The translations under genes were made by a program, and so were the position numbers. The notes under the pieces are model-generated. The model saw only the letters and a list, made by a program, of their open reading frames with translations, ran no database searches and was not told the origin of the DNA. This document shows, in pieces, positions 23,373 through 32,209 of a stretch of 54,684 nt of DNA. Source of the stretch: an uncultured Planctomycetota bacterium (GTDB lineage Bacteria > Planctomycetota > Phycisphaerae > UBA1845 > Fen-1342); contig CAADGM010000045.1 of NCBI GenBank assembly GCA_900696535.1, positions 1 to 54,684 on the forward strand, written 5' to 3'. The stretch's first letter is position 1. Every line of letters starts with the position of its first letter.

Positions 23373-26093
23373 TCAGCGGGCCGGCGGCACCTCGACGAGA
23401 TGGTCGAGGCGACGCGGCCCGTCAATTTCCTGGATCGCCAGCCACACGCGGCCGGGCGACTCGCCGACGTCCGCCACCCGGTAACGTCGCATGCGCGTCT
23501 CCCCTGGAGGCACTCCGAGGTAGGCGGCTTCCTGGCGCGGGCGGTCGGGATGCTGGCAGAAGGCGTTGAAGCTGACGGGCTCCTCCGTCTGGTTCGCCAG
23601 CGACTGCTCGATCACCAGATCTGCTCCCTCGCGCCAGGCTCGAACCTCGACCGGGACGCCCTCGATCCCGACCTCGAGTTGTCGCGGAAAGGTCAGCACG
23701 TGCTCCGTCGGTTGTGACAGCCGAATGGTGATACCGAGCGGCCACAGACCCCCAAGTGGCCGGGTCGGCAGGACCACCGTCAGTGGCTGCTCCAGCGTCG
23801 CGCCCGGGGCGAGCTCAAGCGCGATCGTCCGCGGCTCGACTTGCCAACCCTCTGGAGGGTCCAGCTCGACGGTCCCCCGCACCGGCAGGCCGCCCGGATT
23901 CGCCAGCCGGAGCAGAGGCCGCGGCTCGCGCGTGTGCACCTGCACGACCCGCGACTCGAGCGAGAAGCTGTCTTCCAACCGCAGCAGGTTTGCGTCGACA
24001 CCGGAGACGATCTGCGGCAGCCGCTTCAGTGGCAGAAGAGCGCGCCCGTCGTGCTCAGGGAGCGGCGTGCGCGATCCATCGAGCGCGCACAGCACGGCGC
24101 GGGGGCCGGCAGCGAGCGCGACGTGCCGCTCGCGCTCGTCCTCCCGCCAGGTCCAGAGCACCAGCAGATGCTCGCCGGCGCGCCGGAAGAGAATGGCCAC
24201 ATTGTCCGGCCCGAGGTCGAGTGTCGTGATCGCCTGGGCCCGGTTGAGATAGTGCAGCAGGCTGCGCAGCGGAATGTAGTCCGGGCCGGGCATCCACGCC
24301 GGCTCGCTCGCCCCCACTCCCGGTTCCAGCGGCGCAGGCACAAGCAGCCGGCGGGGCCCCATCGCCTTGGCCAGCCAGCCGCGGCGGACTATGTCGATCA
24401 GCCGTTCGTCGCCGCCCAGGTCGCCCGGTGCCGGCCACTCGAGCGACAGCCAGCACTCGGCCGGGGCGCCGCCCGGTGCAGAGCCTGCGTCAGCGCCCTC
24501 GTTGCGCTCGGCAAGGAAGGCGAGCTGCCACGGCAGCGCATGCGCGGGAAGCTCCGCCGGCACGCGATAAACCGCCGCGTGCGGGTACTGATCCTCCGAC
24601 TCTGCCGCGTCGGCCTCTTCGGCGCCCAGCAGCCGCGAAGCGCCGCTGCTGAGCACGTCCAGCGGGACGACCAGGCGGGGTTCGGCCACCAGCTTCGACA
24701 AGCGCGCCCGCAGTACCCCCAGGTCGATGGCGCCTTCCCAGCGCGCGGCAGTTGGGCCGAGTTCGCCGGCCACGCCCCGCTGCCAGTACGTGACAACGCC
24801 GCCGCAGGCCGCGATTACGCTCCCAGCCGCCTCGCCGATCGGTACACCGCTGCCCGTCCCGAGGTCGCGCAGCAGGTCTTCCGGCAGCGCAGCCACCAGC
24901 TCACGTCCGCCCTGAGTCAGCTCGCGGGTCAGGCGCTTGAGTCGCCCGTCTGCGACGGCCTCCAACGCCCCCCGACTCGGCCCTGGCAGCGCGACGCGAA
25001 CGAGACTGCACGGTAGCGCCGATACGAGGTCGCTCAGTTGGTCCGGGCGATCGACGGCCCACGGCCCGAGGTCCACCCCGACGTCGCCGCCGGGGCCCGA
25101 TCCACCGCCCAGCTCCGGCAGGACAACGAACGCCGCGCGGCGCTCGACGAGCACGTCATCGGCCGCCCGCAGCACGGCCTCCACGCGGTAGTGCCCCACC
25201 TCGAGCGGCGGGACCGGCACCGAGGCCTCCGCTGACGCGGAGGCCTCGACCGGAAGTCGGGTCGCCAGCGGGCGATTGCCTTGCACGTCGACGACGGCCA
25301 CCTCGACTTCGAGCACGTCCAACGTCGGGTTGTGCGCCGCCACATCCAGCGTGGCGCCGCGGCCCGCCCGGACGAGTCCTCCCGCCGGCTGCACGGCCAG
25401 ACGCAGGCGCGGCTGGCGATGCAGCACGATGTCGTCGAACCACACGTCGGCCTGAACTTCCTGGCGCCTGATCGGGTCAAACGCGCGATCGGATTCGTCC
25501 ATCCACGCGTAATCCTGGAGCACCCACAGCTCAATCCCCAGCCGTCGAGCTTCGCGCGCCTCGCATGAGAACTCGACATCGACGCGGGTCCAGTCACAGT
25601 CCCCCGCGATCCGCGGCGTGACCCGGTGTGAGCCCGGCACCACGTCGCCCAGCGCGTCAACCAGGTAGCAGACGATGAAGGCGCTGGCGTGCGTCAGGCC
25701 CTGCGCGCGGAGGTAGCCTTCCAGCACGTAGTCCGCCCCGGGCGAGACCGGCAAGTCCTCCCCGCCATAGACGTACCCGATGTTCCCACCGCGCAGCGCG
25801 AAGTGAAACGACGGCGCGGCCGCGTGTCCGAACGAATCGTCGAGGGCGGCGTCGGAGTACGACGGCTGGCCGGGGCCCGCCACCCGCGTCCAGCGCATCG
25901 GCGTGCGCTCAAAGTTGCCGCGCTTCCGCTCGTCGAAGTCGAAGCGCTTCACGACGCGAGCGGCATCGGTAACCGGCGAGGTGACTCCCTCATCCGCGCT
26001 GGCGCACGGCGCGACGTACAGCGCGGCGGCCAGCAACACGAGGAGCGTCGCCAGCGGCCACAGGGACCGGGCAGGGTGAGGGCGCGCGTCCAT
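23373..26093 (-). CDS. Large secreted protein, CBM-like and Ig-like domains
   Basis: A 906-aa exported protein (signal WPLATLLVLLAAALYVAPC, then ASA). Residues about 45-230 form a carbohydrate-binding-like beta sandwich (GGNIGYVYGGEDLPVSPGAD and VWFDDIVLHRQPRLRL at its end), then an Ig-like domain to about 330. The middle (about 340-600) has strand/helix alternation suggestive of a degenerate TIM barrel (VGVDLGPWAVDRPDQLSDLV, LVVPLDVLSSGASRLLG) without obvious catalytic Glu pairs. The C-terminal part is beta-rich with NPGGLPVRGTVELDPPEG, like NEW3/Ig modules. Its layout parallels the 1008-aa protein at 16375. No Shine-Dalgarno is clear. The activity is not identifiable. Confidence 0.8.
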   Translation of the reverse strand: MDARPHPARSLWPLATLLVLLAAALYVAPCASADEGVTSPVTDAARVVKRFDFDERKRGNFERTPMRWTRVAGPGQPSYSDAALDDSFGHAAAPSFHFALRGGNIGYVYGGEDLPVSPGADYVLEGYLRAQGLTHASAFIVCYLVDALGDVVPGSHRVTPRIAGDCDWTRVDVEFSCEAREARRLGIELWVLQDYAWMDESDRAFDPIRRQEVQADVWFDDIVLHRQPRLRLAVQPAGGLVRAGRGATLDVAAHNPTLDVLEVEVAVVDVQGNRPLATRLPVEASASAEASVPVPPLEVGHYRVEAVLRAADDVLVERRAAFVVLPELGGGSGPGGDVGVDLGPWAVDRPDQLSDLVSALPCSLVRVALPGPSRGALEAVADGRLKRLTRELTQGGRELVAALPEDLLRDLGTGSGVPIGEAAGSVIAACGGVVTYWQRGVAGELGPTAARWEGAIDLGVLRARLSKLVAEPRLVVPLDVLSSGASRLLGAEEADAAESEDQYPHAAVYRVPAELPAHALPWQLAFLAERNEGADAGSAPGGAPAECWLSLEWPAPGDLGGDERLIDIVRRGWLAKAMGPRRLLVPAPLEPGVGASEPAWMPGPDYIPLRSLLHYLNRAQAITTLDLGPDNVAILFRRAGEHLLVLWTWREDERERHVALAAGPRAVLCALDGSRTPLPEHDGRALLPLKRLPQIVSGVDANLLRLEDSFSLESRVVQVHTREPRPLLRLANPGGLPVRGTVELDPPEGWQVEPRTIALELAPGATLEQPLTVVLPTRPLGGLWPLGITIRLSQPTEHVLTFPRQLEVGIEGVPVEVRAWREGADLVIEQSLANQTEEPVSFNAFCQHPDRPRQEAAYLGVPPGETRMRRYRVADVGESPGRVWLAIQEIDGPRRLDHLVEVPPAR

Positions 26094-26249
26094 TCACGGT
26101 AGGTATCGACACGGCAGCGCGAACCGGCCAGCCGGACGGCCGCACCGTCCGCGAATAACTGGCCGCCGCGTCACCTGGGCCGCCCTCGAGTAACGATTCG
26201 CACGCCCCCATCTCCGCCGCGGCAGCGGCAACCCCAGCTCGACGGCGCG

Positions 26250-26738
26250 TCAGTACAGGGCGGGCTTGCCGAGCTTGCGGCGAATGGGGACGAACTGCCC
26301 GGCGTGCATGAGCCAGTGCGTGCCAAGCAGCATGAGGACCGCCCCGACCGTCGGCGCGTACGCCCGCATCGATTCAGGGCCGGGCTTGTCGAGGTCTTCC
26401 TCGGGCGTCGCGGCCAGGGCCGCCAGTTTCGCCGACCGAACCTGCTCGGTCAGCTTGAGATACTCGGCCTTCCGGCAGAACTTGGCCGGGTCGTCCGAGG
26501 TGGCGGTCTCCTTGGAATGGGCCGCGTCGAAGGTGGGCGGCAGCGTCGGTGCCGCGCGGCCAAGCGCTTGCAGCATGTGCACATCGCTGCTGATGAGATG
26601 GCCAAGCTGCCAGGCGATGTGGTTCGAGTCGGGCACAGATCGCACGCATAGGTCGCGGTCGGCCAGGTCGTTCACGTAGTCTTCCACCACACGGTGACAG
26701 AACTCGATCGTGTGCCGGATGGCGTCCTTGGTGGTCAT
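26250..26738 (-). CDS. DinB/YfiT-family putative metal enzyme
   Basis: A 162-aa four-helix-bundle protein of the DinB superfamily. The metal-binding histidines are in SNHIAWQLGHLISSD and THWLMHAGQFVP, the usual first and last helix positions. Family members are thiol S-transferases or hydrolases acting on bacillithiol, mycothiol or similar, but many are uncharacterised, and no substrate can be assigned. A strong AGGAGG lies 8 bases before the ATG at 26738, deciding the start over an in-frame ATG 231 bases upstream. It is divergent from folP. Confidence 0.85.
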   Translation of the reverse strand: MTTKDAIRHTIEFCHRVVEDYVNDLADRDLCVRSVPDSNHIAWQLGHLISSDVHMLQALGRAAPTLPPTFDAAHSKETATSDDPAKFCRKAEYLKLTEQVRSAKLAALAATPEEDLDKPGPESMRAYAPTVGAVLMLLGTHWLMHAGQFVPIRRKLGKPALY

Positions 26739-26873
26739 TGCACTACCTCCTGCGGCTACCCCGGGGGTGGCAGGCTCGGCCACGCCCATCGACCGCGGTA
26801 CCATGAGTGTAGCGATGCGCGGCGCGGCCGGCTGCGGAGGCGCTGGCCGCCAGCACGCCTCGCGGATCGGCTC

Positions 26874-27680
26874 GTGCAGATACTCGGCATCGTCAACCTG
26901 ACCCGTGACTCTTTCTCCGACGGCGGCTGCTTCCTCGAGCCGGGCAGAGCCATCGCGCACGCGCTCCAACTTCTCGGCGATGGTGCCGACTGGATCGACT
27001 TAGGAGCCCAGTCGACCCACCCGCAGGCCGAGCTGGTCTCGGCGGACGAGGAACTTGCCCGCCTTCGGCCGGTGGTCGCTGACCTCGCCTCACGCGGTGT
27101 CCGCGTGTCCATCGACACGTACCGGCCCGAAGTGGTGCGCGCCCTCGCACCGCTCGGCATCAGCATGGTCAACGACGTCACCGGGCTGCGCGACCCGGCC
27201 ATGCTCGAGGCGCTGGCCGCGTGCGACGCGAAAGTGATCGCGATGCACGCGACCGCGCCCGGACCGCGGGCCACGCCAGTCGACGTCTCGCCGAACGAGA
27301 TTGCCGAGCGAATCGAGACGTTCTTCTCGGAGCTGATCGCCAGGGCGGACCGCGCGGGTGTGCGGCGTGAGCGGCTGATCCTCGACCCCGGTATGGGGTT
27401 CTTCCTGAGTCGCGACCCGCGCGTCAGCCTGCGCGTGCTGCGTGACCTGGGTCGCCTTCGCCGACTCGGTTTGCCGCTCTGCGTCTCGACCTCCCGCAAG
27501 TCGTTCATTGGCGTCGCCCTGGGCACCCCTGGCGAGCCTCGACCCCCGAGCCAGCGGGCAGCCGGCACGCTGGCAAGCGAGCTGTGGGCCGCCGCGCAAG
27601 GTGCGGACTACATCCGCACGCACGACGTCGGCGCATTGCGGGATGCCCTCACTGTTTGGCGCGCGATCGCCGAGGCATAA
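26874..27680 (+). CDS. folP: Dihydropteroate synthase (variant)
   Basis: FolP joins para-aminobenzoate to a pterin diphosphate to make dihydropteroate. The 268-aa protein has LGIVNLTRDSFSDGG at its very start, RVSIDTYRPEVV, VNDVTGL, ILDPGMGFFLSRDP, STSRKSFIG and YIRTHDVGALRDA. All the pterin-pocket regions are therefore present. Two signatures differ from the common forms: LGAQSTHPQAE replaces GGESTRPGA, and GMGFFLSRDP replaces GFGK. The GTG at 26874 places the protein start at the family position. The longer frame from 26694 overlaps the dinB start and reads as spacer. Confidence 0.87.
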   Translation: MQILGIVNLTRDSFSDGGCFLEPGRAIAHALQLLGDGADWIDLGAQSTHPQAELVSADEELARLRPVVADLASRGVRVSIDTYRPEVVRALAPLGISMVNDVTGLRDPAMLEALAACDAKVIAMHATAPGPRATPVDVSPNEIAERIETFFSELIARADRAGVRRERLILDPGMGFFLSRDPRVSLRVLRDLGRLRRLGLPLCVSTSRKSFIGVALGTPGEPRPPSQRAAGTLASELWAAAQGADYIRTHDVGALRDALTVWRAIAEA

Positions 27681-27700
27681 GCCGGCAAGGCCGACCCACC

Positions 27701-28555
27701 TCACGCCGACGGAGCCGCAGGCCCGGCTTCGGCATCCGCGCCGACCCCGATCGCTCCACCGGCGGAAGTAGGTGCGTCTCCCGGTGCCGCCGGTCGCGCG
27801 ACGACCGCCGCGTAGACGCGACGTGCGCCCGCGGCCCGGAGCACCTTGGCCACCTCGCAGACCGTCGCGCCGCTGAGCATCAGGTTGTCGACGATGCACA
27901 CTGTCCGCCCGCGAACGCGCGGGCCCCGGGCGGGCCATGTCGCAAGCCCCCGAAGCCCACCCGCGGGTGCGAAGCAGCCCCGCACGTTGGCGAAGCGGGC
28001 GTGCTTGCTGGGTAGCCCGGTCTGGCTCGGCGTGTGGCGCACGCGCCGCACCAGCCGCACCAGCGGCAGGCCCAGTCGCCGCCCCACGTGCTCAGCCAGG
28101 ATGCGGGCGTGATCGCACGGCCGCTGAAGCCGGCGCAACCAGTGCATCGGCACTGGCGCCAGGCCCTCGATCTCGGCGGCCCATGCCTGCCGGCGCACCG
28201 CGGCCACCAACAACTCGGCCGCGAAGACCCCGTTGCGCTCGTCGCCGCGGTGCTTCAGGTCGACAAGCAGGGAGCGCATTCGCTTACCGTAGAGCCCCGC
28301 CCGCGCCACGCCGGAGACGTTCCAGAAGTGCTCCGTCCGGCAGCGCGCACAGCCCCCCGGGTGGATAGCCTCCGGCGGCAGTGTTCGGCCACAGCGGCGA
28401 CAAGCCGGCCGGTCCAGATCCAACAGGAGCTCCGCGCGACACGCTGGGCAGGCGACGCCGCTCTCGGCCGGAATCCAAGTGCCGCAGGCGATGCAGGTCT
28501 GGGGCAGTGCGGCGTCGAGCAAGCCGCGCGCGAGGCCGCGAAGCGTGGCGAACAT
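27701..28555 (-). CDS. comF: ComF-family phosphoribosyltransferase-like protein
   Basis: A 284-aa ComF-type protein, a family with a zinc finger and a type I phosphoribosyltransferase domain linked to DNA uptake in competent bacteria and to unknown roles elsewhere. The N-terminus has two Cys pairs, TCIACG...ACPACR and CRRCG...CARC. The PRTase part contains KHRGDERNGVFAAELL, PVPMHWLRRLQRPCDHARIL and QTGLPSKHARFANVRGCF. The PRPP loop reads VCIVDNLMLSGATV instead of the usual VDDVxTTGAT, a notable change. A Gly/Ala/Pro-rich tail follows. The gene begins 12 bases after xseB, so the two are in one operon. Confidence 0.88.
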   Translation of the reverse strand: MFATLRGLARGLLDAALPQTCIACGTWIPAESGVACPACRAELLLDLDRPACRRCGRTLPPEAIHPGGCARCRTEHFWNVSGVARAGLYGKRMRSLLVDLKHRGDERNGVFAAELLVAAVRRQAWAAEIEGLAPVPMHWLRRLQRPCDHARILAEHVGRRLGLPLVRLVRRVRHTPSQTGLPSKHARFANVRGCFAPAGGLRGLATWPARGPRVRGRTVCIVDNLMLSGATVCEVAKVLRAAGARRVYAAVVARPAAPGDAPTSAGGAIGVGADAEAGPAAPSA

Positions 28556-28567
28556 GACGGCCGTCCG

Positions 28568-28876
28568 TCAGGATCCGGGGCCAGCGTCGGCGGGCTCGTC
28601 AGCCTGCGCGGCCTCAACGCCGACGTCGTCGCCGGGCTCGGCGGGGACGTCGAACGGGGCAAGCTGCGGCTTGCCGGCGGCGTCGAGCTGGATTTGCCGG
28701 ATGCGCTGCTCGGCTTGGTCGAGGATCTGGCGGCAATGTGCGGCCAGCCCCATGGCCTCCTCGAACCGGGCGATGGACTCCTCGATTCCGATCTGCCCAG
28801 ACTCCATCGCCTCCACGATGGCGTCCAGGCGCTCCATGGCCTGTTCAAACTTGAGCTTGCGCGCTGGCTTGTTCAT
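28568..28876 (-). CDS. xseB: Exodeoxyribonuclease VII small subunit
   Basis: A 102-aa protein whose core, KFEQAMERLDAIVEAMESGQ, then IGIEESIARFEEAMGLAAHC and QILDQAEQRIRQI, is the helical hairpin of XseB, which packs on XseA to form exonuclease VII (single-strand DNA degradation). The family is usually about 80 aa, and here an acidic Pro/Ala tail is added. GAGGA stands 8 bases before the ATG at 28876. No xseA is within the window, so the large subunit must be elsewhere. It is followed at 12 bases by comF. Confidence 0.92.
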   Translation of the reverse strand: MNKPARKLKFEQAMERLDAIVEAMESGQIGIEESIARFEEAMGLAAHCRQILDQAEQRIRQIQLDAAGKPQLAPFDVPAEPGDDVGVEAAQADEPADAGPGS

Positions 28877-29052
28877 GGCCGGTCCTCGAAGCGCATCTTG
28901 GCCCGGCGCAGTCCGCTTTGACAAGCGGCAAAGCGTGCCCGATACTCGCCCGCCTTGAAGCGCGCCCGCGCCGGGCGTTCGACCCCCGCTGGCGGGTCGT
29001 CCGCAGACGGGCGTCCGTTGACTGACCGGGACCGGGTTTGTAGGAGCGTGTC

Positions 29053-30456
29053 ATGGCCGGTCGCCCCGCTTCCATCCAGAGCCGCTCGCCCCTGCTCTAC
29101 TGGCTGATCACGTTCGTCATCCTGTGGGTGATCACGCTGGTCCTGTTCATTCTCCAGCTCACCAGTAACGCGGCGCTGCTCAACCGCGCCCAGCTCGCGG
29201 AGAAGAAGGCCGCGGACTTCGGCGCGCCGGAGGCCTACTACCGCGACGAGGCCGCCGCCCGCAGAACCAACGTCGCCGCCGTCATGACCGACGATATCCG
29301 CAAGCTCGCCGCGCGCGTCACCGGCGTGCCGACCGACGTCCGCGCGACAGTCGAGGAGAAGGTCGGCGAGAAGATGGCCGTCGTCGCCGCCGACTCCGGC
29401 GGCCGGATCAACCCGGGCGACGACCTGGTCTCCGTCCTGAGCCGGCTCAACAAGATGTTCACCGACGCCCGCGCCGAGGCCGAGAGCAACGCCCGGGCAA
29501 AGCGCGACCTCGAGGCCGACAAGCGCAACCTGACCGAGCAGCTCAAGGCCGCGGCCGACACGTTCGAGCAGCAGGTCAAGGAGCTCAACCAGCGGCTCAC
29601 CACGGCGCGCGAGGAGCACCTCGCGGCGCTCAAGCAGAAGGACGACCAGCTCGCCGAGATGGAGGAGCAGATCAAGTCGCTCACGACGCAGGTGGTCTCG
29701 ATGGAGCGCGAGGGCACGACCCTCGCCCGCGAGAAGGACATCGAGATCGGCCGGCTGAGCAACTTCGTCGAGGACTTGCAGGCCCAGGTGCGCGACCTCA
29801 AGCCCGCCACCTTCAACCCGCGGGCCATCCTGACCAAGGCCGACGGCCGCGTGCTGCGGGCCGTCCCAGGCAGCGACGTCGTGTACGTCAATCTCGGCGA
29901 GCGGGACCGCATCCGCGTCGGCATGGGCTTCGAGGTGTTTTCGCCGACCAGCCGGCGATCCGACGAACTCCGTGGCAAGGCTTCCATCGAGGTCGTCCAC
30001 GTCATGGAGGAGACCGCCGAGTGCCGCATCACCCGCCGCAACCCGGCTGACCCGCTCATCGAGGGGGACATCGTCGTCAACATCGCCTACGAGCGCGACC
30101 GTAAGCCCAAGTTCGTCGTGCGCGGCGTGTTCGACCTGGATTACGACGGCGTGCCGGACGCGACCGGGCGGGAGCAGATCGAGGCCATGATCCGCCAGTG
30201 GGGCGGGCAGGTCGTGGCCGAGCTGGACGAGACGGTGGACTACGTCGTGGTCGGCCAGGCGCCGCGCGTGCCGGCTGCCCTGGGCGGCGCGGCCAGCGAC
30301 GTCGTCCGCGACCAGATGCAGGGGCGGGCCGGCCAGATGGAGACCTTCCGGGCCGAGATCGACCAGGCGACGCGGATGTACATCCCCGTCATCACGCAGA
30401 ACCAGTTCCTGTTCCTGCTGGGCTACGCGGGCGGGGGCCCCGCAGCGAGTCGCTGA
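29053..30456 (+). CDS. Membrane-anchored coiled-coil protein with BRCT-like end
   Basis: A 467-aa protein with an N-terminal transmembrane helix (YWLITFVILWVITLVLFILQ, residues about 16-35), a long coiled coil (about 140-260: KRNLTEQLKAAADTFEQQVK, DDQLAEMEEQIKSLTTQV), then a beta-rich domain (VYVNLGERDRIRVGMGFEVF, residues about 280-355). Finally, from about 355, a BRCT-like stretch: KFVVRGVFDLDYDGVPDATG and EQIEAMIRQWGGQVVAELDE, then TVDYVVVGQAP. AGGAG precedes the ATG by 6 bases. The pattern fits a planctomycete protein tethering something at the membrane. The BRCT-like reading is by motif only, and its ligand is unknown. Confidence 0.75.
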   Translation: MAGRPASIQSRSPLLYWLITFVILWVITLVLFILQLTSNAALLNRAQLAEKKAADFGAPEAYYRDEAAARRTNVAAVMTDDIRKLAARVTGVPTDVRATVEEKVGEKMAVVAADSGGRINPGDDLVSVLSRLNKMFTDARAEAESNARAKRDLEADKRNLTEQLKAAADTFEQQVKELNQRLTTAREEHLAALKQKDDQLAEMEEQIKSLTTQVVSMEREGTTLAREKDIEIGRLSNFVEDLQAQVRDLKPATFNPRAILTKADGRVLRAVPGSDVVYVNLGERDRIRVGMGFEVFSPTSRRSDELRGKASIEVVHVMEETAECRITRRNPADPLIEGDIVVNIAYERDRKPKFVVRGVFDLDYDGVPDATGREQIEAMIRQWGGQVVAELDETVDYVVVGQAPRVPAALGGAASDVVRDQMQGRAGQMETFRAEIDQATRMYIPVITQNQFLFLLGYAGGGPAASR

Positions 30457-30457
30457 G

Positions 30458-30476
30458 CGCGCCTCAGAGGGGCGCG
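30458..30476. terminator. Candidate bidirectional hairpin
   Basis: CGCGCCTC-AGA-GGGGCGCG folds into an 8-bp stem (one G-U pair) in the 66-base gap between the coiled-coil gene and the convergent GH9 gene. No T-run follows. Confidence 0.35.
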
Positions 30477-30522
30477 GTTCACGCCGAGGCCGCGGACCGA
30501 TTGCGCGGCGCCGCGCCGCGGC

Positions 30523-32163
30523 TCACTCCTCCGTCCCCCAGATGTGCAACAGCAGCAGCAGCGATACCGTCCCGTCGATGATCGGCTCGTTGGTGGAGAA
30601 GTCCGCGAACACGTCGTGATACACGCCGACGTCCGACTGGAACCGGGCCAGCCGGTCTTCTCCGAAGGCCCCGAACTTGAGGCGCTCGTTGATTTCCCGC
30701 GATACGGGTCCGTCCACCAGTCCGCCCGTGGGCAGCCGGCCCGCGAGCTTGTGCATCAGGTGGTGTGGCTGGGTCGGCGAGTCGCTCCCGTCCGGCACGC
30801 CGATCACGAAGGAAACGCCCCACGGATTTCGGCCGAGGATCCAGTCGCGTGCTTCGGCAGCCAGCGTGCGGAATTGCCGGTCGCCGGTCATGTGCTCGTA
30901 GAGCCGGGCCTGCGTCGCCACTGCGATGACGTTGTTGGTCGAGCACCACACGAGGGGCGTGCCGAGGCGGTAGGGGTTCTTCTCGGCGCGCGCCCGGACG
31001 CGCTCGAGCCCCCCGCGGTACCAGGCCGCGATCTCCGACTTCACCTCGGCGTTGACCAGGGGGTAGAGCCGCCAATGCGCGAGGTTCACGTACGGGAAGC
31101 ACTCGTAGTGGCCGTGACCGTCCTTCCCCATCCAGTCGCTGGCGCCCGCCTTCCGAGCGTAGTCGATGGCCTGTTCGAGCAGCGCTTCGTCGCGCGTCGC
31201 CCGGTAGAGCTCGACCGCGGCCCACTCGAGGTCGTCGAAGTACGAACGCTCCATGTAGTGGTAGGGCGCCCTCACCGGGACCGACATCGCGCAGCCCGGC
31301 CGGGCCTGCGCCAGACGATAAAGCGAGCGGGCCGAATCCAGGCGGCCGCCCAGGGCCAGCGCGGCCGCGGCCCGCCCGGCGAGACTGGCGACACCCGTTG
31401 AAGCATTCTGGTGCCTCGGCCCCTGGGGCCTGCCGAGCGCCGGCCAGGCCGGGCGCGGGCCGCCCGGACCCCAGCCATAATCCGTTTCGTCCGCGTGCCA
31501 GAGCCGCTCGGGCGGGGCGTGATCACGATCGTCGCCGATCTGAACGTAGATGGTGTCCGCGTCCGGGTGGATTCGGACGAGCAGCCTGGCGCCGTAGTCG
31601 GCTTCCTCCCTGGCGCCGGCGAGGTACAGCGCCGCGACGCAGTACGTGGTCGTGATCATGTGCTTGATGCGGTCGGCGGCGTCGTGCCACCCGCCCACCA
31701 AGGCGCGCCTCTGCCCTGTCTCCGTGTCGATCGCATCCTGCTGGTGACAGCGCTCGCCGGTAACCGGGTTATCGCCGCATCGCTGCAGGCGCATGAACTC
31801 GAGCAGCCGGCCTGGCACGCCGTCGTAGGCGTCGGGCGCGATCGCGAACTCGGACGAGCAGACCCCCGCAGCGCGGACCCGGAAGCGACCCGGCCCGCGG
31901 AGCGTCGTGAAGTCCAGGCGGTAGTTGTGCCTGAAGGGGCCCCAGGCGCCACAGTCAGGGCCGATCGGGGCACGCAGCGCCCCGACCTCGAAGTCTCCCT
32001 CAATCGGCGCGTCGCTGGACAGGACGGCGATCTTCGGGTCGTCGGGCAAGTAGCCCACCAGGTTGACGCGGATCCAGGCGTCGGCGTGAGCCCAGGCCGC
32101 GACTGCCAGCGTCAGCGCTATGGCGAGCGCGGGTCGGCTGCGGCCGATGAGTTCAACGCACAT
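30523..32163 (-). CDS. Secreted glycoside hydrolase family 9 protein
   Basis: A 546-aa exported enzyme (signal ends AWAHA). The N-terminal Ig-like domain begins AWIRVNLVGYLPDDPKIAVL, the usual CelD_N start in GH9 proteins. The (alpha/alpha)6 catalytic domain has RLQRCGDNPVTG, RALVGGWHDAADRIKHMIT (the catalytic Asp region, usually GGWHDAGDxxK) and, near the C-terminus, FADFSTNEPIIDGTVSLL, whose Glu matches the catalytic acid. GH9 enzymes hydrolyse beta-1,4-glucans (cellulose, xyloglucan, lichenan) or chito-oligosaccharides. No carbohydrate-binding module or dockerin is attached, so it probably acts in the periplasm. It is 46 bases after the RocD gene stop on the same strand. Confidence 0.88.
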   Translation of the reverse strand: MCVELIGRSRPALAIALTLAVAAWAHADAWIRVNLVGYLPDDPKIAVLSSDAPIEGDFEVGALRAPIGPDCGAWGPFRHNYRLDFTTLRGPGRFRVRAAGVCSSEFAIAPDAYDGVPGRLLEFMRLQRCGDNPVTGERCHQQDAIDTETGQRRALVGGWHDAADRIKHMITTTYCVAALYLAGAREEADYGARLLVRIHPDADTIYVQIGDDRDHAPPERLWHADETDYGWGPGGPRPAWPALGRPQGPRHQNASTGVASLAGRAAAALALGGRLDSARSLYRLAQARPGCAMSVPVRAPYHYMERSYFDDLEWAAVELYRATRDEALLEQAIDYARKAGASDWMGKDGHGHYECFPYVNLAHWRLYPLVNAEVKSEIAAWYRGGLERVRARAEKNPYRLGTPLVWCSTNNVIAVATQARLYEHMTGDRQFRTLAAEARDWILGRNPWGVSFVIGVPDGSDSPTQPHHLMHKLAGRLPTGGLVDGPVSREINERLKFGAFGEDRLARFQSDVGVYHDVFADFSTNEPIIDGTVSLLLLLHIWGTEE

Positions 32164-32209
32164 GTTCGCTTGCGAGCGCGACGCGCTTCGCGGCCGCCGT
32201 CACGCCGGC

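Noticed and set aside
26694..26873. Upstream start for folP
   Set aside because: The extra 60 residues overlap the divergent dinB gene start, are spacer-like, and are not part of the family.
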